A stretch of DNA of 64,000 nt from an uncultured Pseudoruegeria sp. (GCA_947498155.1 CANMJD010000005.1:1-64000), one strand, 5' to 3'. Positions 42,904-52,168 are shown, numbered from the stretch's first letter. Made by a program: numbers and translations. The notes: generated by a model from the letters alone, not told the origin.

Positions 42904-44960
42904 CGCCAGAACGGCGTCGCGCTAGCGAAGACCCCTTGGATTTTGGACAAAAGCCGCAGTGCGGGCCCCGGTTTGGCAAACTGGTCGGTTCTTAAACGCT
43001 CCACCACCGTTTCGGGCGGGCAGGCCTGGGCGGTACGCGGGTCAAAATACCGTGGATAATCGATCAGGGCGGCATGGGTCAGTCCGTTCAGGCTGATGCC
43101 GGACTGTCGCCGACCGCCGTGTAGATCGGGATATTGATCCTGCGTCAGCCCCCAACCGGCGTAAAACGGCATGCCAAAACAGGTCACGGGAATGTCGCGC
43201 AACAGCGCTTCGAATCCCAGCAAAGAGGTCATGGTCCAGACTTCGTTGACCTGTTTCAACAATTCGATCGGGTCAGTGTTATCGGCCATGACATCGGCAT
43301 GGCGGGCGGCCTCTTCGGGAGGAATTGTCCCAAGCCGCAGCCCGGCTTCGACGTCTGGATGGGGCTTATAGATGATGATGGCCAAGGGGTTGGCCGCGCG
43401 GGTGGCGCGCAGCAGTTGCAGATTGCTGCAAATCTCAGCGCATCCGGTTTTGATCGAGGCATCATCTTCAACCTGACCAGGCACAAGAATTCGATGACCG
43501 ATGGGCAGGGGCACGGCGGTTTCGGCATCCAGATTGTACTTGCTTAGACCGGCCCTAAGGATGGTATGACGTAAGGCCTCTGCGCGGCTCAGGGCTACAT
43601 CCGGCAGCTTGGGCGAGTCGTTGATCAGCCGTTCAAGACGGCTTTCGCTGCGCGGGTCGTAATAGATGCCAAGGTCGTCCAGCACCAATGACATCGGTGG
43701 GACAAGCGTTGCCCCAAGACCTTTGGAGCGCAGAAACCCATCCTCGATCCGATAAAGCGAAGCAGGGGGGGAGGGTGTGATCTTATCGGCTTTGCCCGCC
43801 CAGATCATCAACTGGCTACCATCGGCGGCAGAAGCGGCGCATGCCTTGGTATAGTCATCCTGAAACCGCAGAGTGCCTACAGAGCCAAAAAAGCGCTTCA
43901 GCGGCGCGCGTTTCCACAGGCGCATCCCCATCGCAGTCCAGCCCCGATGATCCTCACGCCAGGCGCGGGCTTGGCTGTGCAGGGTGCGCGCGACGGTTTC
44001 AAAATCGCAAAGGCAGTCCGTATAGGGGTCATACCATTTGGGATAGAGCAACATCGCCCCGGCAAAAAGTTGTGCGCGGGTTAGGCGGCGACTGCGCCGC
44101 GCCACGGGGTTGCGATCATCGGTCAGCCCCCAGCCACCATAAAAAGGTTGCCCAAAAACAACCGGGCGATGCCCTGCCAGAATGGCCTCAAACCCCAGTT
44201 GCGACGACATGGTGTATACCGCTACCGCCCCCTCCATCAACGCCCAGGGCGAAAGGGCATCGCTGTTCAGCGAGACACGTTCATTGCTGTCGGAATCGTC
44301 AAAATGGCCCGCTCGGTGCCCCATGGCGGTTTCTGGATGGGTTTTGATCACGATACGGTTGCCGGGATGTTCAACCATTGCGGTGATCAGCATGTCGCGA
44401 AAGGCGGCTTTATCCGCGCCACTGGCGGTGACCGAAGCATCCCCGCGGGTTTGGTCAATCACCAGAACATAGGGGGCCTCGGGTACTTCGGCGTCAGGAT
44501 CAAAGGCATTGTATTTTGACAAATGCAGATGGCGCAGCATCGCGATCCCGTCGCGGGCGCGGTTCAGTAGCTGAGTATCATCCAGCGGATGTTTGGCGAG
44601 GAGCGTTTCCAGATCACTGGGCTGGCGCCCGTCAAAGTGCACCCCCGTCTGATCCAGCGTCAGGCCAAGCGGCGGGTTGCCCTCGCGGCCAGTTTGGACC
44701 GAACGCAGGAAGGCATCTTCAATGCGCAAAACCGGATTGCCGGTGGCCCGCGCAACGGCTTCGCCGCGGGGGGAGGTCGGGCTTTGGCCCCAAACTCCTA
44801 CCAAATCGTCCGGCCCCGGCTTGCCCAGTTTAATGTCGTAACCAGAAAGGGTCAGGATGCGCCGGATGCGCGATTGGGTCAGAAAACCGCCGTTATAAAC
44901 GTAAAGCCGCCGGGGTTTTGGTGCCCCGGCGGTTTGCTTGTCTTGAGCTGTCGTCTGCAC
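42900..44960 (-). CDS. kpsC: KpsC-like capsule Kdo glycosyltransferase
   Basis: This 686-residue protein is a tandem duplication of two glycosyltransferase-like halves. Repeated signature blocks are RIEDAFLRS and RIEDGFLRS, VYTMSSQLGFEAILAG and VWTMTSLLGFEALLRD, and FGQPFYGGWGL and FGMPFYAGWGL. KpsC adds beta-Kdo residues that build the poly-Kdo linker between lipid and capsule. It is last in the reverse trio kpsS, export lipoprotein, kpsC. The ABC exporter genes (kpsMTE) are not in this window. Confidence 0.9.
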   Translation of the reverse strand: MQTTAQDKQTAGAPKPRRLYVYNGGFLTQSRIRRILTLSGYDIKLGKPGPDDLVGVWGQSPTSPRGEAVARATGNPVLRIEDAFLRSVQTGREGNPPLGLTLDQTGVHFDGRQPSDLETLLAKHPLDDTQLLNRARDGIAMLRHLHLSKYNAFDPDAEVPEAPYVLVIDQTRGDASVTASGADKAAFRDMLITAMVEHPGNRIVIKTHPETAMGHRAGHFDDSDSNERVSLNSDALSPWALMEGAVAVYTMSSQLGFEAILAGHRPVVFGQPFYGGWGLTDDRNPVARRSRRLTRAQLFAGAMLLYPKWYDPYTDCLCDFETVARTLHSQARAWREDHRGWTAMGMRLWKRAPLKRFFGSVGTLRFQDDYTKACAASAADGSQLMIWAGKADKITPSPPASLYRIEDGFLRSKGLGATLVPPMSLVLDDLGIYYDPRSESRLERLINDSPKLPDVALSRAEALRHTILRAGLSKYNLDAETAVPLPIGHRILVPGQVEDDASIKTGCAEICSNLQLLRATRAANPLAIIIYKPHPDVEAGLRLGTIPPEEAARHADVMADNTDPIELLKQVNEVWTMTSLLGFEALLRDIPVTCFGMPFYAGWGLTQDQYPDLHGGRRQSGISLNGLTHAALIDYPRYFDPRTAQACPPETVVERLRTDQFAKPGPALRLLSKIQGVFASATPFWR

Positions 44961-44965
44961 GGGGC

Positions 44966-46096
44966 CTAGTTGGCGAGACTGTCGACAGAGGCCACGGTAT
45001 TCAGCGGACCGGTCACGGCTGTCAGGGTTTTCTGCCAGCGGACATAAGGCGCTTCGGTGACATAGACGGTATCGCCTTCGCGGATCACAAAGTCACGCGC
45101 TTGGAACATGCCGTTGGGCTCTGTCAGGTTCAGCAGGTAAATCATGCGCTGCGCCCCTTGCAGATCAGAACGCCCCAGAACCGTATTGGCAATCTCTGCC
45201 GGTTCGTTGCGGAAGACAAAGACGCCGGTTGGATCGGCGAGGTTGGAGTTCAGCCCCCCGACAAGCGCAATGGCCTCAATCGCAGAGATGGTCTGGGTGT
45301 CAAAATCGACGCGGCTTTGCGCGCCGGTTGCGCCCAGCACGGTAAAGGCACGCCGGTCCTCTTCGACCACAATCCGGTCACCGCCGCGCAGGGCGATGTC
45401 AAAGGCCGGATTCTTGTACAGATCGGTCAACCAAACCCTTTCGGTTTTGCCGCCCCGAATGATATTAACCTGCGACACTTCCAGTTCAGAGGTGACGCCA
45501 CCGGCTTCGGCCAGCATCCCCGACAGGGTGCGCGAAGGACGTTCGATCGGGTAAATACCTTGACCTGCAACATCACCGGCTACGGTTACGCTGCTGCCAT
45601 CGCCTGCCACACGGGAAATCAAAACCTGCGGGTCCGGCGTTTGTGTGTCCAGTTTCTCGGTTACGATCTTGCGCAGTGCCTCAGGCGTGTTGCCTGCCGC
45701 CCGCACGCGTCCCGCATAGGGGACAAAGATGAACCCGGCGCCATCCACCTGAACTTCGCTGAGCACAGAGGAGGTCTGACCCTGCGCGCCCAGCAAAGGC
45801 ACATCAGAGTTTTCCCAAATGCTTAGGGAAAGTGTGTCGCCCGGTGCGATGGTGTCTGATCCGACAACACCGGCATTAATAAAGCTGGAGGAAAAGCCAA
45901 GGGCCGGTACCAGTGCGGTAGCACGGGTGACCCTGTCGTTGACTTCGATCACAAAAGCATCGCCTTGCCGTTGGACCGAACCTTCAAAAATCTCGTTTTT
46001 GTCGGGACCGCTGCGGGGAAGAGTACAGCCCGCAAGGCCGACAATAATGCATAAAGCGGCCGCGATGCGGACGACTTTGGGTGCCTCAAATTCCAC
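44966..46096 (-). CDS. Wza/KpsD-type polysaccharide export lipoprotein
   Basis: This 376-residue outer-membrane polysaccharide export protein has a lipobox (LAGC, Cys24). The poly_export domain begins GDTLSLSIWENSDV, followed by SLBB-type domains (VTVAGDVAGQGIYPIE and FTVLGATGAQSRVDF). Such proteins form the periplasm-spanning exit channel for capsule. It ends five bases before kpsC. A 91-base gap separates it from kpsS upstream. Confidence 0.9.
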   Translation of the reverse strand: MEFEAPKVVRIAAALCIIVGLAGCTLPRSGPDKNEIFEGSVQRQGDAFVIEVNDRVTRATALVPALGFSSSFINAGVVGSDTIAPGDTLSLSIWENSDVPLLGAQGQTSSVLSEVQVDGAGFIFVPYAGRVRAAGNTPEALRKIVTEKLDTQTPDPQVLISRVAGDGSSVTVAGDVAGQGIYPIERPSRTLSGMLAEAGGVTSELEVSQVNIIRGGKTERVWLTDLYKNPAFDIALRGGDRIVVEEDRRAFTVLGATGAQSRVDFDTQTISAIEAIALVGGLNSNLADPTGVFVFRNEPAEIANTVLGRSDLQGAQRMIYLLNLTEPNGMFQARDFVIREGDTVYVTEAPYVRWQKTLTAVTGPLNTVASVDSLAN

Positions 46097-46187
46097 GATT
46101 GGGCTCCTCGATTGTTTACACTGCCTCAGTCTTTTTTTTGTAAACTACGAGAATCGTACCGTAAAATCTAGCGTTGAGAGTCCGGCA

Positions 46188-47480
46188 TCAGTTGACGATT
46201 CGTAACTGTTGCCGAGGAGCCGCGTTCCCGGATTTTAAGGCATCATAGGGATCTTGCGGGGCGAGCATCAAATCCACCACCTGACGCAGCAGTTGCCGCC
46301 GCCCGCGCGAGGAATAAAACCCGCCCGAAACCTGCGACGTTTCCAGCAGATAATCCCGATAATCCTTATAGGCGCGGTTGTCCGGACGGGTGGGCAGTTT
46401 AAAGAAATCAGACAGGCTTTGGGTCGAGACAAACTCCGGTTTTGCATAGACGGCATCGCCAAAAACCTTGAGCGGCAGACCCCGCCAAAGCACCTGTTGG
46501 GCGGCGGTGGAATTTACCGTGACGGCACTTCGGGCATGATCCAGCAATTGCGCAAGTTTCCCGCCGCGCACATAGTGCACACGCCCCTTAACATCATGTT
46601 TTTTCGAAAGATCACGGATTTGCCGCCGGATCGGGATTTGACCGTTTTCCAACGGGTGGGCTTTGAACACAAGATGGTGGTGCCCTGGGGCCCCTTTGGC
46701 AAAACCTTCGATCACAATTTCCAGAAATTCGCTCATCGAGGAAAACGGGCTGTGCATCTGGAAGCTTGAATCATGTTCCAGTTGCAACAGGGCAATGTGA
46801 TAAGGAAAACCGCCGGTTTTAATCCGTGTGGTCGCAAGGACGCGATCCGCCCAAAGGGTGGGCATCAGCAGAAGGCGCTGGAAATATAACTGGAATTCGC
46901 GGGTGACCGGCAGCGCCCTATGGGGTTGGAATTTGCGGTAGTCACCGTTTCGCAGCATGACAAAATAATGATATAGCGCCCCGTAAAAAACGTGCTGGCG
47001 CATGTCGCCCCAATGGGCGGGGGCTTCAGGCACGTCCAGATCAGACAGCTCCAGCGCCTTTTGCATGGATGGCACGGTCATCTCCATCAGGCGCGAATTG
47101 CCGTTGGAGCCGCCGCGTTCATAGGTGACCCAATAGGGGCGGATGTAGCCTTCTTCAAAGACATGCACCCGAAGCCCCATTCTGTTGGCGATCTCTACCG
47201 CTTGCGCGTGGATCGGGCGGGTGTCGCCATAGAGGGCGATATCGGTGATTTCTTTGTCAGTAACGATTTGTTCGAACCGGTCAGGCCATTGATCGGGGCT
47301 GTCCTGAAACGGGATATAGCTGTCGCTGTGAAACCAAAAGGCGCGGTCGCCCTGATTGAATCCGACTCGCCAGACATCAGCCCCCGCCAGCCGCAGCATC
47401 TTTCCGAGCTTATGAAAAAAAGGCCCGTGTGGCCCCTGCAAAAACAGGAATCTTCGGTCTGAAACCAGATTGCGTCCCAT
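46188..47480 (-). CDS. kpsS: KpsS-like capsule Kdo glycosyltransferase
   Basis: This 430-residue protein is of the KpsS type, which starts the Kdo linker on the lipid acceptor. Typical blocks are FLFLQGPHGPFFHKLGKMLR at the start, HVFEEGYIRPYWVTYERGG, HHLVFKAHPLENG, and VNSTAAQQVLWRGLPLKVFG. It is first of the reverse capsule genes. The mRNA leader upstream of its ATG holds a seven-pair hairpin. Confidence 0.9.
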   Translation of the reverse strand: MGRNLVSDRRFLFLQGPHGPFFHKLGKMLRLAGADVWRVGFNQGDRAFWFHSDSYIPFQDSPDQWPDRFEQIVTDKEITDIALYGDTRPIHAQAVEIANRMGLRVHVFEEGYIRPYWVTYERGGSNGNSRLMEMTVPSMQKALELSDLDVPEAPAHWGDMRQHVFYGALYHYFVMLRNGDYRKFQPHRALPVTREFQLYFQRLLLMPTLWADRVLATTRIKTGGFPYHIALLQLEHDSSFQMHSPFSSMSEFLEIVIEGFAKGAPGHHHLVFKAHPLENGQIPIRRQIRDLSKKHDVKGRVHYVRGGKLAQLLDHARSAVTVNSTAAQQVLWRGLPLKVFGDAVYAKPEFVSTQSLSDFFKLPTRPDNRAYKDYRDYLLETSQVSGGFYSSRGRRQLLRQVVDLMLAPQDPYDALKSGNAAPRQQLRIVN

Positions 47481-47494
47481 ATTTACCTTTCAAA

Positions 47495-47559
47495 GCAGCA
47501 GTAAAACACCTGCTGCAAAACACTCGTTATCTAGAGCAAAATGCATGTTCCTTTGCATT
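47495..47559 (-). promoter_or_regulatory. kpsS leader hairpins
   Basis: GCAGCAG (47495-47501) and CTGCTGC (47510-47516) form a perfect seven-pair stem just upstream of the kpsS ribosome site. A second inverted repeat, AATGCA (47540-47545) with TGCATT (47554-47559), lies further out. Both are in the 221-base gap between divergent kpsS and ribE. A role in kpsS expression is inference. No FMN riboswitch consensus was seen before ribE. Confidence 0.4.
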
Positions 47560-47701
47560 ATGAAAGGGTAAACGGTCAAAAATAAGGCAGTACCCCTGCA
47601 TCAATTGTGGTTAACGCGCCATATTCTGCCATTTTCCGCCGCGTTGCGACCCTTGCACCGCTGTTAGGAGCAGGCTAGTCACGTTGGGAAAGGAGCCTGC
47701 A

Positions 47702-48316
47702 ATGTTTACTGGAATTATCACAGATGTTGGCCAGATTTTGGCGCTGGAGCAACGCGGCGATTTGCGCGCGCGCATTGGCACCGCTTACGATGTCTCGACC
47801 ATCGATATTGGCGCATCGATTGCCTGCAACGGTGTCTGTCTGACGGTCATCGCGCTGGGTTCCGAGCCGCAAAACTGGTTTGACGTAGAGATCAGCGCTG
47901 AAAGCGTTGCAAAAACCAATATCGGCACACAAGGTAACGGCTGGGCTGTAGCTGCGCCAGTCAATCTGGAGCGGGCGTTGAAAGTCGGCGATGAACTTGG
48001 CGGGCATATCGTCTCTGGTCATGTCGATGGCGTGGCCGAAATCGTGGCGATGCAGGATGAAGGCGACAGCACGCGCTTTACCTTTCGCGCGCCCGAAGCT
48101 CTTGCGCAATTCATCGCGCCCAAAGGCTCGGTCACTCTGAACGGCACATCCCTGACCGTGAATGAGGTCGATGGCTGTGAGTTTGGCGTAAACATCATCC
48201 CCCACACCAAGGCAGTCACCATTTGGGGCGCGGCCAAAGTCGGGGATGTGATTAATTTGGAAATAGATACGCTGGCGCGCTATGTGGCGCGGCTGCGGGA
48301 ATGGGGGAGCGCATGA
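47702..48316 (+). CDS. ribE: Riboflavin synthase alpha chain
   Basis: This 204-residue enzyme dismutates two lumazine molecules into riboflavin. It consists of two similar beta-barrel halves: MFTGIITDVG ... NGVCLTVI ... GGHIVSGHVDG in the first and FIAPKGSVTLNGTSLTVNEV in the second. The start ATG 47702 (MFTGII) is the family start. Its TGA overlaps the next ATG (ATGA). Confidence 0.96.
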   Translation: MFTGIITDVGQILALEQRGDLRARIGTAYDVSTIDIGASIACNGVCLTVIALGSEPQNWFDVEISAESVAKTNIGTQGNGWAVAAPVNLERALKVGDELGGHIVSGHVDGVAEIVAMQDEGDSTRFTFRAPEALAQFIAPKGSVTLNGTSLTVNEVDGCEFGVNIIPHTKAVTIWGAAKVGDVINLEIDTLARYVARLREWGSA

Positions 48317-49416
48317 GTGCTCAGTTTCACGACGCAATTTCGCCGATTGAAGAGATCATCGAAGACGCGCGCAATGGGCGCATGTTTGTTCTGATCGACG
48401 CAGAGGACCGCGAAAACGAGGGGGATCTTGTGATCCCCGCGCAGATGGCCACGCCCGAGGCGATCAATTTTATGGCGACCTATGGGCGCGGGCTGATCTG
48501 CCTGACTCTGACTGAAGAGCGCATCGACGCGCTGGGGCTGGAATTGATGGCGACCTATAATTCCTCGCGCCACGAAACCGCCTTTACGATTTCGATCGAG
48601 GCGCGTGAAGGCGTGACCACCGGTATTTCTGCCCATGACCGTGCCCGCACCGTTGCTGTTGCGATTGATGCCGGCAAAACCGGTGCCGATATTGCGACGC
48701 CGGGCCATGTGTTTCCGCTGCGTGCCCGCGATGGCGGGGTGATGGTACGTGCAGGTCATACAGAGGCCGCGGTCGACATCAGCCGTTTGGCAGGCATGAA
48801 CCCGTCGGGGGTGATCTGCGAGATCATGAATGATGACGGCACCATGGCGCGTCTGCCGGATCTGGTGGCTTTCGCCCAACACCACGCGTTGAAAATTGGC
48901 ACAATCGAGGATTTGATCGCCTATCGCCGTCGCCACGATAACCTTGTCGAGGTCAGTGCCGATCATCCGATCACGTCGGAATTTGGTGGTGAATGGCAGA
49001 TGAAAATCTTTACCGACACCACCATGGGGGCTGAGCATATCGCGCTGATCAAGGGCGATATTACCTCGGGTGGGCCGGTGTTGACGCGGATGCATACGCT
49101 GAACCCGCTTCTGGATATTGTCGGCACGGGCGAAAAGGGCCGTGCTGGTGAATTTGGCGACGCCATGCAGGTTGTCGCCAACGAAGGGCGCGGCGTTGTA
49201 GTCTTGTTGCGCGACACGCAGATGCAGCTAGAAATGGAAGACGGTGTATCGCCGGCAACCCTGAAGCAATACGGGCTCGGGGCGCAGATTCTGTCTAATC
49301 TGGGCCTGTCCGAACTGATCCTGCTGACCAATTCCCCGTCCCCCAAAGTGGTCGGCCTTGACGCCTATGGGTTGTCGATTGTCGGCACCCGCAAAATTCC
49401 GATGGAGCGCAGCTAA
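48313..49416 (+). CDS. ribB: 3,4-dihydroxy-2-butanone 4-phosphate synthase with degenerate RibA-like domain (RibBX type)
   Basis: This 367-residue protein has an intact N-terminal RibB domain (AEDRENEGDLV at residues 30-40, GHVFPLRAR, GHTEAAVDISRLAG). It makes the four-carbon unit from ribulose 5-phosphate. The C-terminal half has the GTP cyclohydrolase II fold (YGLGAQILSNLG, LTNSPSPKVVGLDAYGL), but no cysteine occurs after residue 169. The three zinc-ligand cysteines of RibA are thus absent (region 261-283). This matches the RibBX variant described in Proteobacteria, which lacks cyclohydrolase II activity. A separate ribA is expected elsewhere. Confidence 0.93.
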   Translation: MSAQFHDAISPIEEIIEDARNGRMFVLIDAEDRENEGDLVIPAQMATPEAINFMATYGRGLICLTLTEERIDALGLELMATYNSSRHETAFTISIEAREGVTTGISAHDRARTVAVAIDAGKTGADIATPGHVFPLRARDGGVMVRAGHTEAAVDISRLAGMNPSGVICEIMNDDGTMARLPDLVAFAQHHALKIGTIEDLIAYRRRHDNLVEVSADHPITSEFGGEWQMKIFTDTTMGAEHIALIKGDITSGGPVLTRMHTLNPLLDIVGTGEKGRAGEFGDAMQVVANEGRGVVVLLRDTQMQLEMEDGVSPATLKQYGLGAQILSNLGLSELILLTNSPSPKVVGLDAYGLSIVGTRKIPMERS

Positions 49417-49964
49417 TGGCCGGACAATCGCATTATATTCTTCCCCGCCCGAGCTTTGACAAAGCGGTGAAAGTGCTGATCGTTGTGTCGCCGTATTATA
49501 AAGATATCGCCGATAACATGATCGCCGGTGCCGTGGCCGAGATTGAGGCCGCAGGCGGCAGCTATGAGATCGTCGAAGTCCCCGGTGCGCTGGAAATTCC
49601 CACCGCGATTGGCATTGCCGACCGCCAAAGCCATTTTGACGGCTATGTGGCGCTGGGCTGCGTCATTCGGGGGGAAACCACCCATTATGAAACCGTCTGC
49701 AATGACTCGTCTCGTGCGATTCAGTTGCTTGGCTTGCAGGGGCTTTGCATCGGCAATGGCATCCTGACCGTAGAAAACCGTCCTCAGGCCGAGGTACGGG
49801 CCGATCCCGCGGACCAAAATAAAGGCGGCGGGGCTGCGGCGGCGGCCTTGCATCTGATCGCGCTTTCGCGCAAATGGAGCGCCCAGACCAAAGGAATCGG
49901 ATTCCGGCCCGCTTCGGAAGAGATCCGGATTGCCGGTCATAGCGACGGATCGAAAACAACATGA
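49416..49964 (+). CDS. ribH: 6,7-dimethyl-8-ribityllumazine synthase
   Basis: This 182-residue lumazine synthase condenses the RibB product with the pyrimidine from RibD. VPGALEIPTAIGIAD and ALGCVIRGETTHYETV are the active-site blocks (His in the latter). The A of its ATG is the last base of the ribBX TAA stop. The C-terminus extends somewhat past the core fold (SHSDGSKTT-like tail). Confidence 0.96.
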   Translation: MAGQSHYILPRPSFDKAVKVLIVVSPYYKDIADNMIAGAVAEIEAAGGSYEIVEVPGALEIPTAIGIADRQSHFDGYVALGCVIRGETTHYETVCNDSSRAIQLLGLQGLCIGNGILTVENRPQAEVRADPADQNKGGGAAAAALHLIALSRKWSAQTKGIGFRPASEEIRIAGHSDGSKTT

Positions 49965-50428
49965 CTTCCAAGGCCGACCAAAAACGCCAGATGAAATCTG
50001 CTGCCCGCCTTTATGCGGTGCAGGCGCTGTTCCAGATGGAAAGTGCCGGGCAGACGGTTGAAAAAGTCATGGTGGAATTCGAAGACCATCGCTTTGGCGC
50101 GACCTATGACGGGGATGAAATGGCCGAAGGCGACGTAAAGCTGTTTCGCCGCATCATGGAATCGGCGGTGAACTGGCAGGCCAAGATCGACCAGATGACA
50201 GATCGTGCGCTTGTGGCCAAATGGCCCTTGGGCCGGATCGACCCGACCCTACGCGCGTTGTTCCGTGCCGCCGGTGCCGAACTGATCGACAGTGACACAC
50301 CACCCAAAGTGGTGATCAACGAATATGTCGATGTGGTCAAAGCCTTCTTTCCAGAAGGCAAAGAACCCAAGCTGGTCAACGGAGTGCTGGATCACATGGC
50401 CCGCGAGGCCAAGCCCGAGGCATTCTAG
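49961..50428 (+). CDS. nusB: Transcription antitermination protein NusB
   Basis: This 155-residue all-helical NusB binds boxA RNA with S10 during rRNA antitermination. Blocks are AARLYAVQALFQMESAG, TLRALFRAAGAEL and VINEYVDVVKAFFPEGKEPK. It overlaps ribH by ATGA, the classic ribH-nusB coupling. Confidence 0.96.
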   Translation: MTSKADQKRQMKSAARLYAVQALFQMESAGQTVEKVMVEFEDHRFGATYDGDEMAEGDVKLFRRIMESAVNWQAKIDQMTDRALVAKWPLGRIDPTLRALFRAAGAELIDSDTPPKVVINEYVDVVKAFFPEGKEPKLVNGVLDHMAREAKPEAF

Positions 50429-50483
50429 AAACTTTATTAGGGCGAAATAAACGGCAAGCGTGTTGCCACACCTGCCGTCCGCG

Positions 50484-50846
50484 TCATTTCAAATTGAATA
50501 TTGTTTCGTCGCCTTTTCCTTGGTCGCGCGTGAATTTTACCTGATCCTGCGTCACTCCGATTGTTTGGCAGTTTGACCCAAGATCACGGGCGCCGATCTT
50601 TATCGTACGGCACCAGAATCCTTGGTTCCATTTCCAAGCACCGACGGCTTTATGTTTGTTCAATTCGCCGGAAATCTTGCCGCTTGCCTCAATAATAAAA
50701 AAGCCCGCTCCCGATGTCAGCTTTTGGCCGACAACCTTTGAATTGAAATCTTCCGCTGATTGTATTCTTTTAAAGGAGTCAGCCATCACAGGGGACATTG
50801 CCAAACCGGCAAAGCATGCAAGAACTGTAATTGATTTGAAATACAT
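50484..50846 (-). CDS. Small secreted protein of unknown function
   Basis: This 120-residue protein has a signal peptide ending near VMADS. The mature part carries FNSKVVGQKLTSGAGFFIIE, WKWNQGFWCRTIKIGARDLG and two cysteines that could pair. It resembles small secreted proteins scattered in Rhodobacteraceae, with no assigned function. It is encoded singly, 87 bases from the LuxR gene stop. Confidence 0.7.
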   Translation of the reverse strand: MYFKSITVLACFAGLAMSPVMADSFKRIQSAEDFNSKVVGQKLTSGAGFFIIEASGKISGELNKHKAVGAWKWNQGFWCRTIKIGARDLGSNCQTIGVTQDQVKFTRDQGKGDETIFNLK

Positions 50847-50933
50847 GTTTTTGTCATTCCATTGGGACCTATGGCTTGACTGTATTCCTCTGGCTTTCTT
50901 CGGGAAACCTATCGAAATAGATAGGATGTGACC

Positions 50934-51683
50934 TTAGAAATCTATCAGACCACGCTTAAAAGCGATAGCAATAGCGTTCTCGCGGGTTGGCGCGCCAAGC
51001 TTTTGGCGGGCTGACAGAATATGGCTTCTGACCGTCACCTCAGCCAATCCCAGCCGAAAGGCGATGGCATCGTTTCGGTAACCCGCTGCTAGAAAACTTA
51101 GCACATCCCGTTCCCGAGGGGAGAGGATCGGCGAATACGAGTCAGTGATTAGCTTGGATACCCCAAAATCAACGGGCGCAGATATGTACATTGAGATGAC
51201 GTTGCAGATCTGACGGCGGAGGATTTGCATCTCCGGAGCAACGCGATCAAAGTACGGATCTTCGGAACATAATACGGTAATACGATACTCTCTCGTGGTC
51301 ACAGCAGTAGAAAATAGCCGGAGGTGCTGATATCCGGCCGCCTTTAGACGATTGTTAATTTCATAGTCGGTCCGGTCGATATCTTTGATCGTGCCGGCCG
51401 CTACTGTGAGTTCCGCGCGGCGCAATTTTGCGGCATGGAGGAAAGGATCATGAACCGCCAGCCCTTGCGCTTGGTATTCCTCCAACCAATCCGAGCGCAT
51501 GGAACTATTCACCCATAACAGGCTGTCGTCTGAGCTATCAAATCCGCAAATATTGAGCGATTGAGCCCCTAGTTTTTGGGCCAATTCATTGGCAAATTCC
51601 CACCTGGATTGATCATCCTCGCGTTCAGAAAACCCGGTAACAGCTTCGCCGAGTAGGTTCTGAAAAGGAGGAATGGAATTCAT
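50934..51683 (-). CDS. LuxR-family regulator with autoinducer-binding domain, no cognate luxI
   Basis: This 249-residue LuxR protein has an N-terminal ligand domain. W66 and Y70 in SDWLEEYQ and D79-P80 in HDPFL correspond to the conserved Trp57, Tyr61, Asp70 and Pro71 (TraR numbering) that contact acyl-homoserine lactones; the second conserved Trp is not evident. The C-terminal HTH is LSPRERDVLSFLAAGYRNDA through NAIAIAFKRGLI. No luxI is in the window, so it is a LuxR solo here. It is divergent from 51822-52148. Confidence 0.9.
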   Translation of the reverse strand: MNSIPPFQNLLGEAVTGFSEREDDQSRWEFANELAQKLGAQSLNICGFDSSDDSLLWVNSSMRSDWLEEYQAQGLAVHDPFLHAAKLRRAELTVAAGTIKDIDRTDYEINNRLKAAGYQHLRLFSTAVTTREYRITVLCSEDPYFDRVAPEMQILRRQICNVISMYISAPVDFGVSKLITDSYSPILSPRERDVLSFLAAGYRNDAIAFRLGLAEVTVRSHILSARQKLGAPTRENAIAIAFKRGLIDF

Positions 51684-51821
51684 TAAATATACTTATCTGC
51701 AGCTTGGCATCAGTTTATAATATGTGGTGGAAAGAGTCATCAAATATAAGCGCTGCGGCAATCCGTGGCGTGTTTCACATTGGTTAAATAAGGTATGTTG
51801 GGAGGGCGATAGGAGGTTTAT

Positions 51822-52148
51822 ATGCCCAAATTGATCCAGCTTTATCTGAAACATGTGGCCATCGGTTTTGCGATAGCAGCCGTATTTGTTGCAGGACTTT
51901 TATACCTGAATATCGCCAACCTCTGGCAATTGGTCAGCAATAGCGACGTAGCCGTTCTGGCGGTTTTCATGATGGTGTTTGTGAACGGGATCGTCTTTTC
52001 CGGTGTGCAATTTGCCATCGTGATCATGACCCTGCCCGAAGAGGACGGCGACAGCGGTGGCAAACGCCAGCCCGTTGGCGCACTGGCCTTGGCCCCTGTG
52101 ACGATCGCGCAAAAGGAAAAAGTGGCGGGCCCGCAAACGCAGCCGTAG
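51822..52148 (+). CDS. Small two-helix membrane protein
   Basis: This 108-residue protein has two predicted transmembrane helices (HVAIGFAIAAVFVAGLLYL and VAVLAVFMMVFVNGIVFSG) and a charged C-terminal tail. AGGAGG precedes the ATG. It is divergent from the LuxR gene over 138 bases. The family is conserved in Roseobacters but uncharacterised. Confidence 0.75.
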   Translation: MPKLIQLYLKHVAIGFAIAAVFVAGLLYLNIANLWQLVSNSDVAVLAVFMMVFVNGIVFSGVQFAIVIMTLPEEDGDSGGKRQPVGALALAPVTIAQKEKVAGPQTQP

Positions 52149-52168
52149 GGGTTAACGAATTCCCGAGG

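Noticed and set aside
47560-47701. FMN riboswitch before ribE
   Set aside because: The conserved RFN element blocks could not be found.
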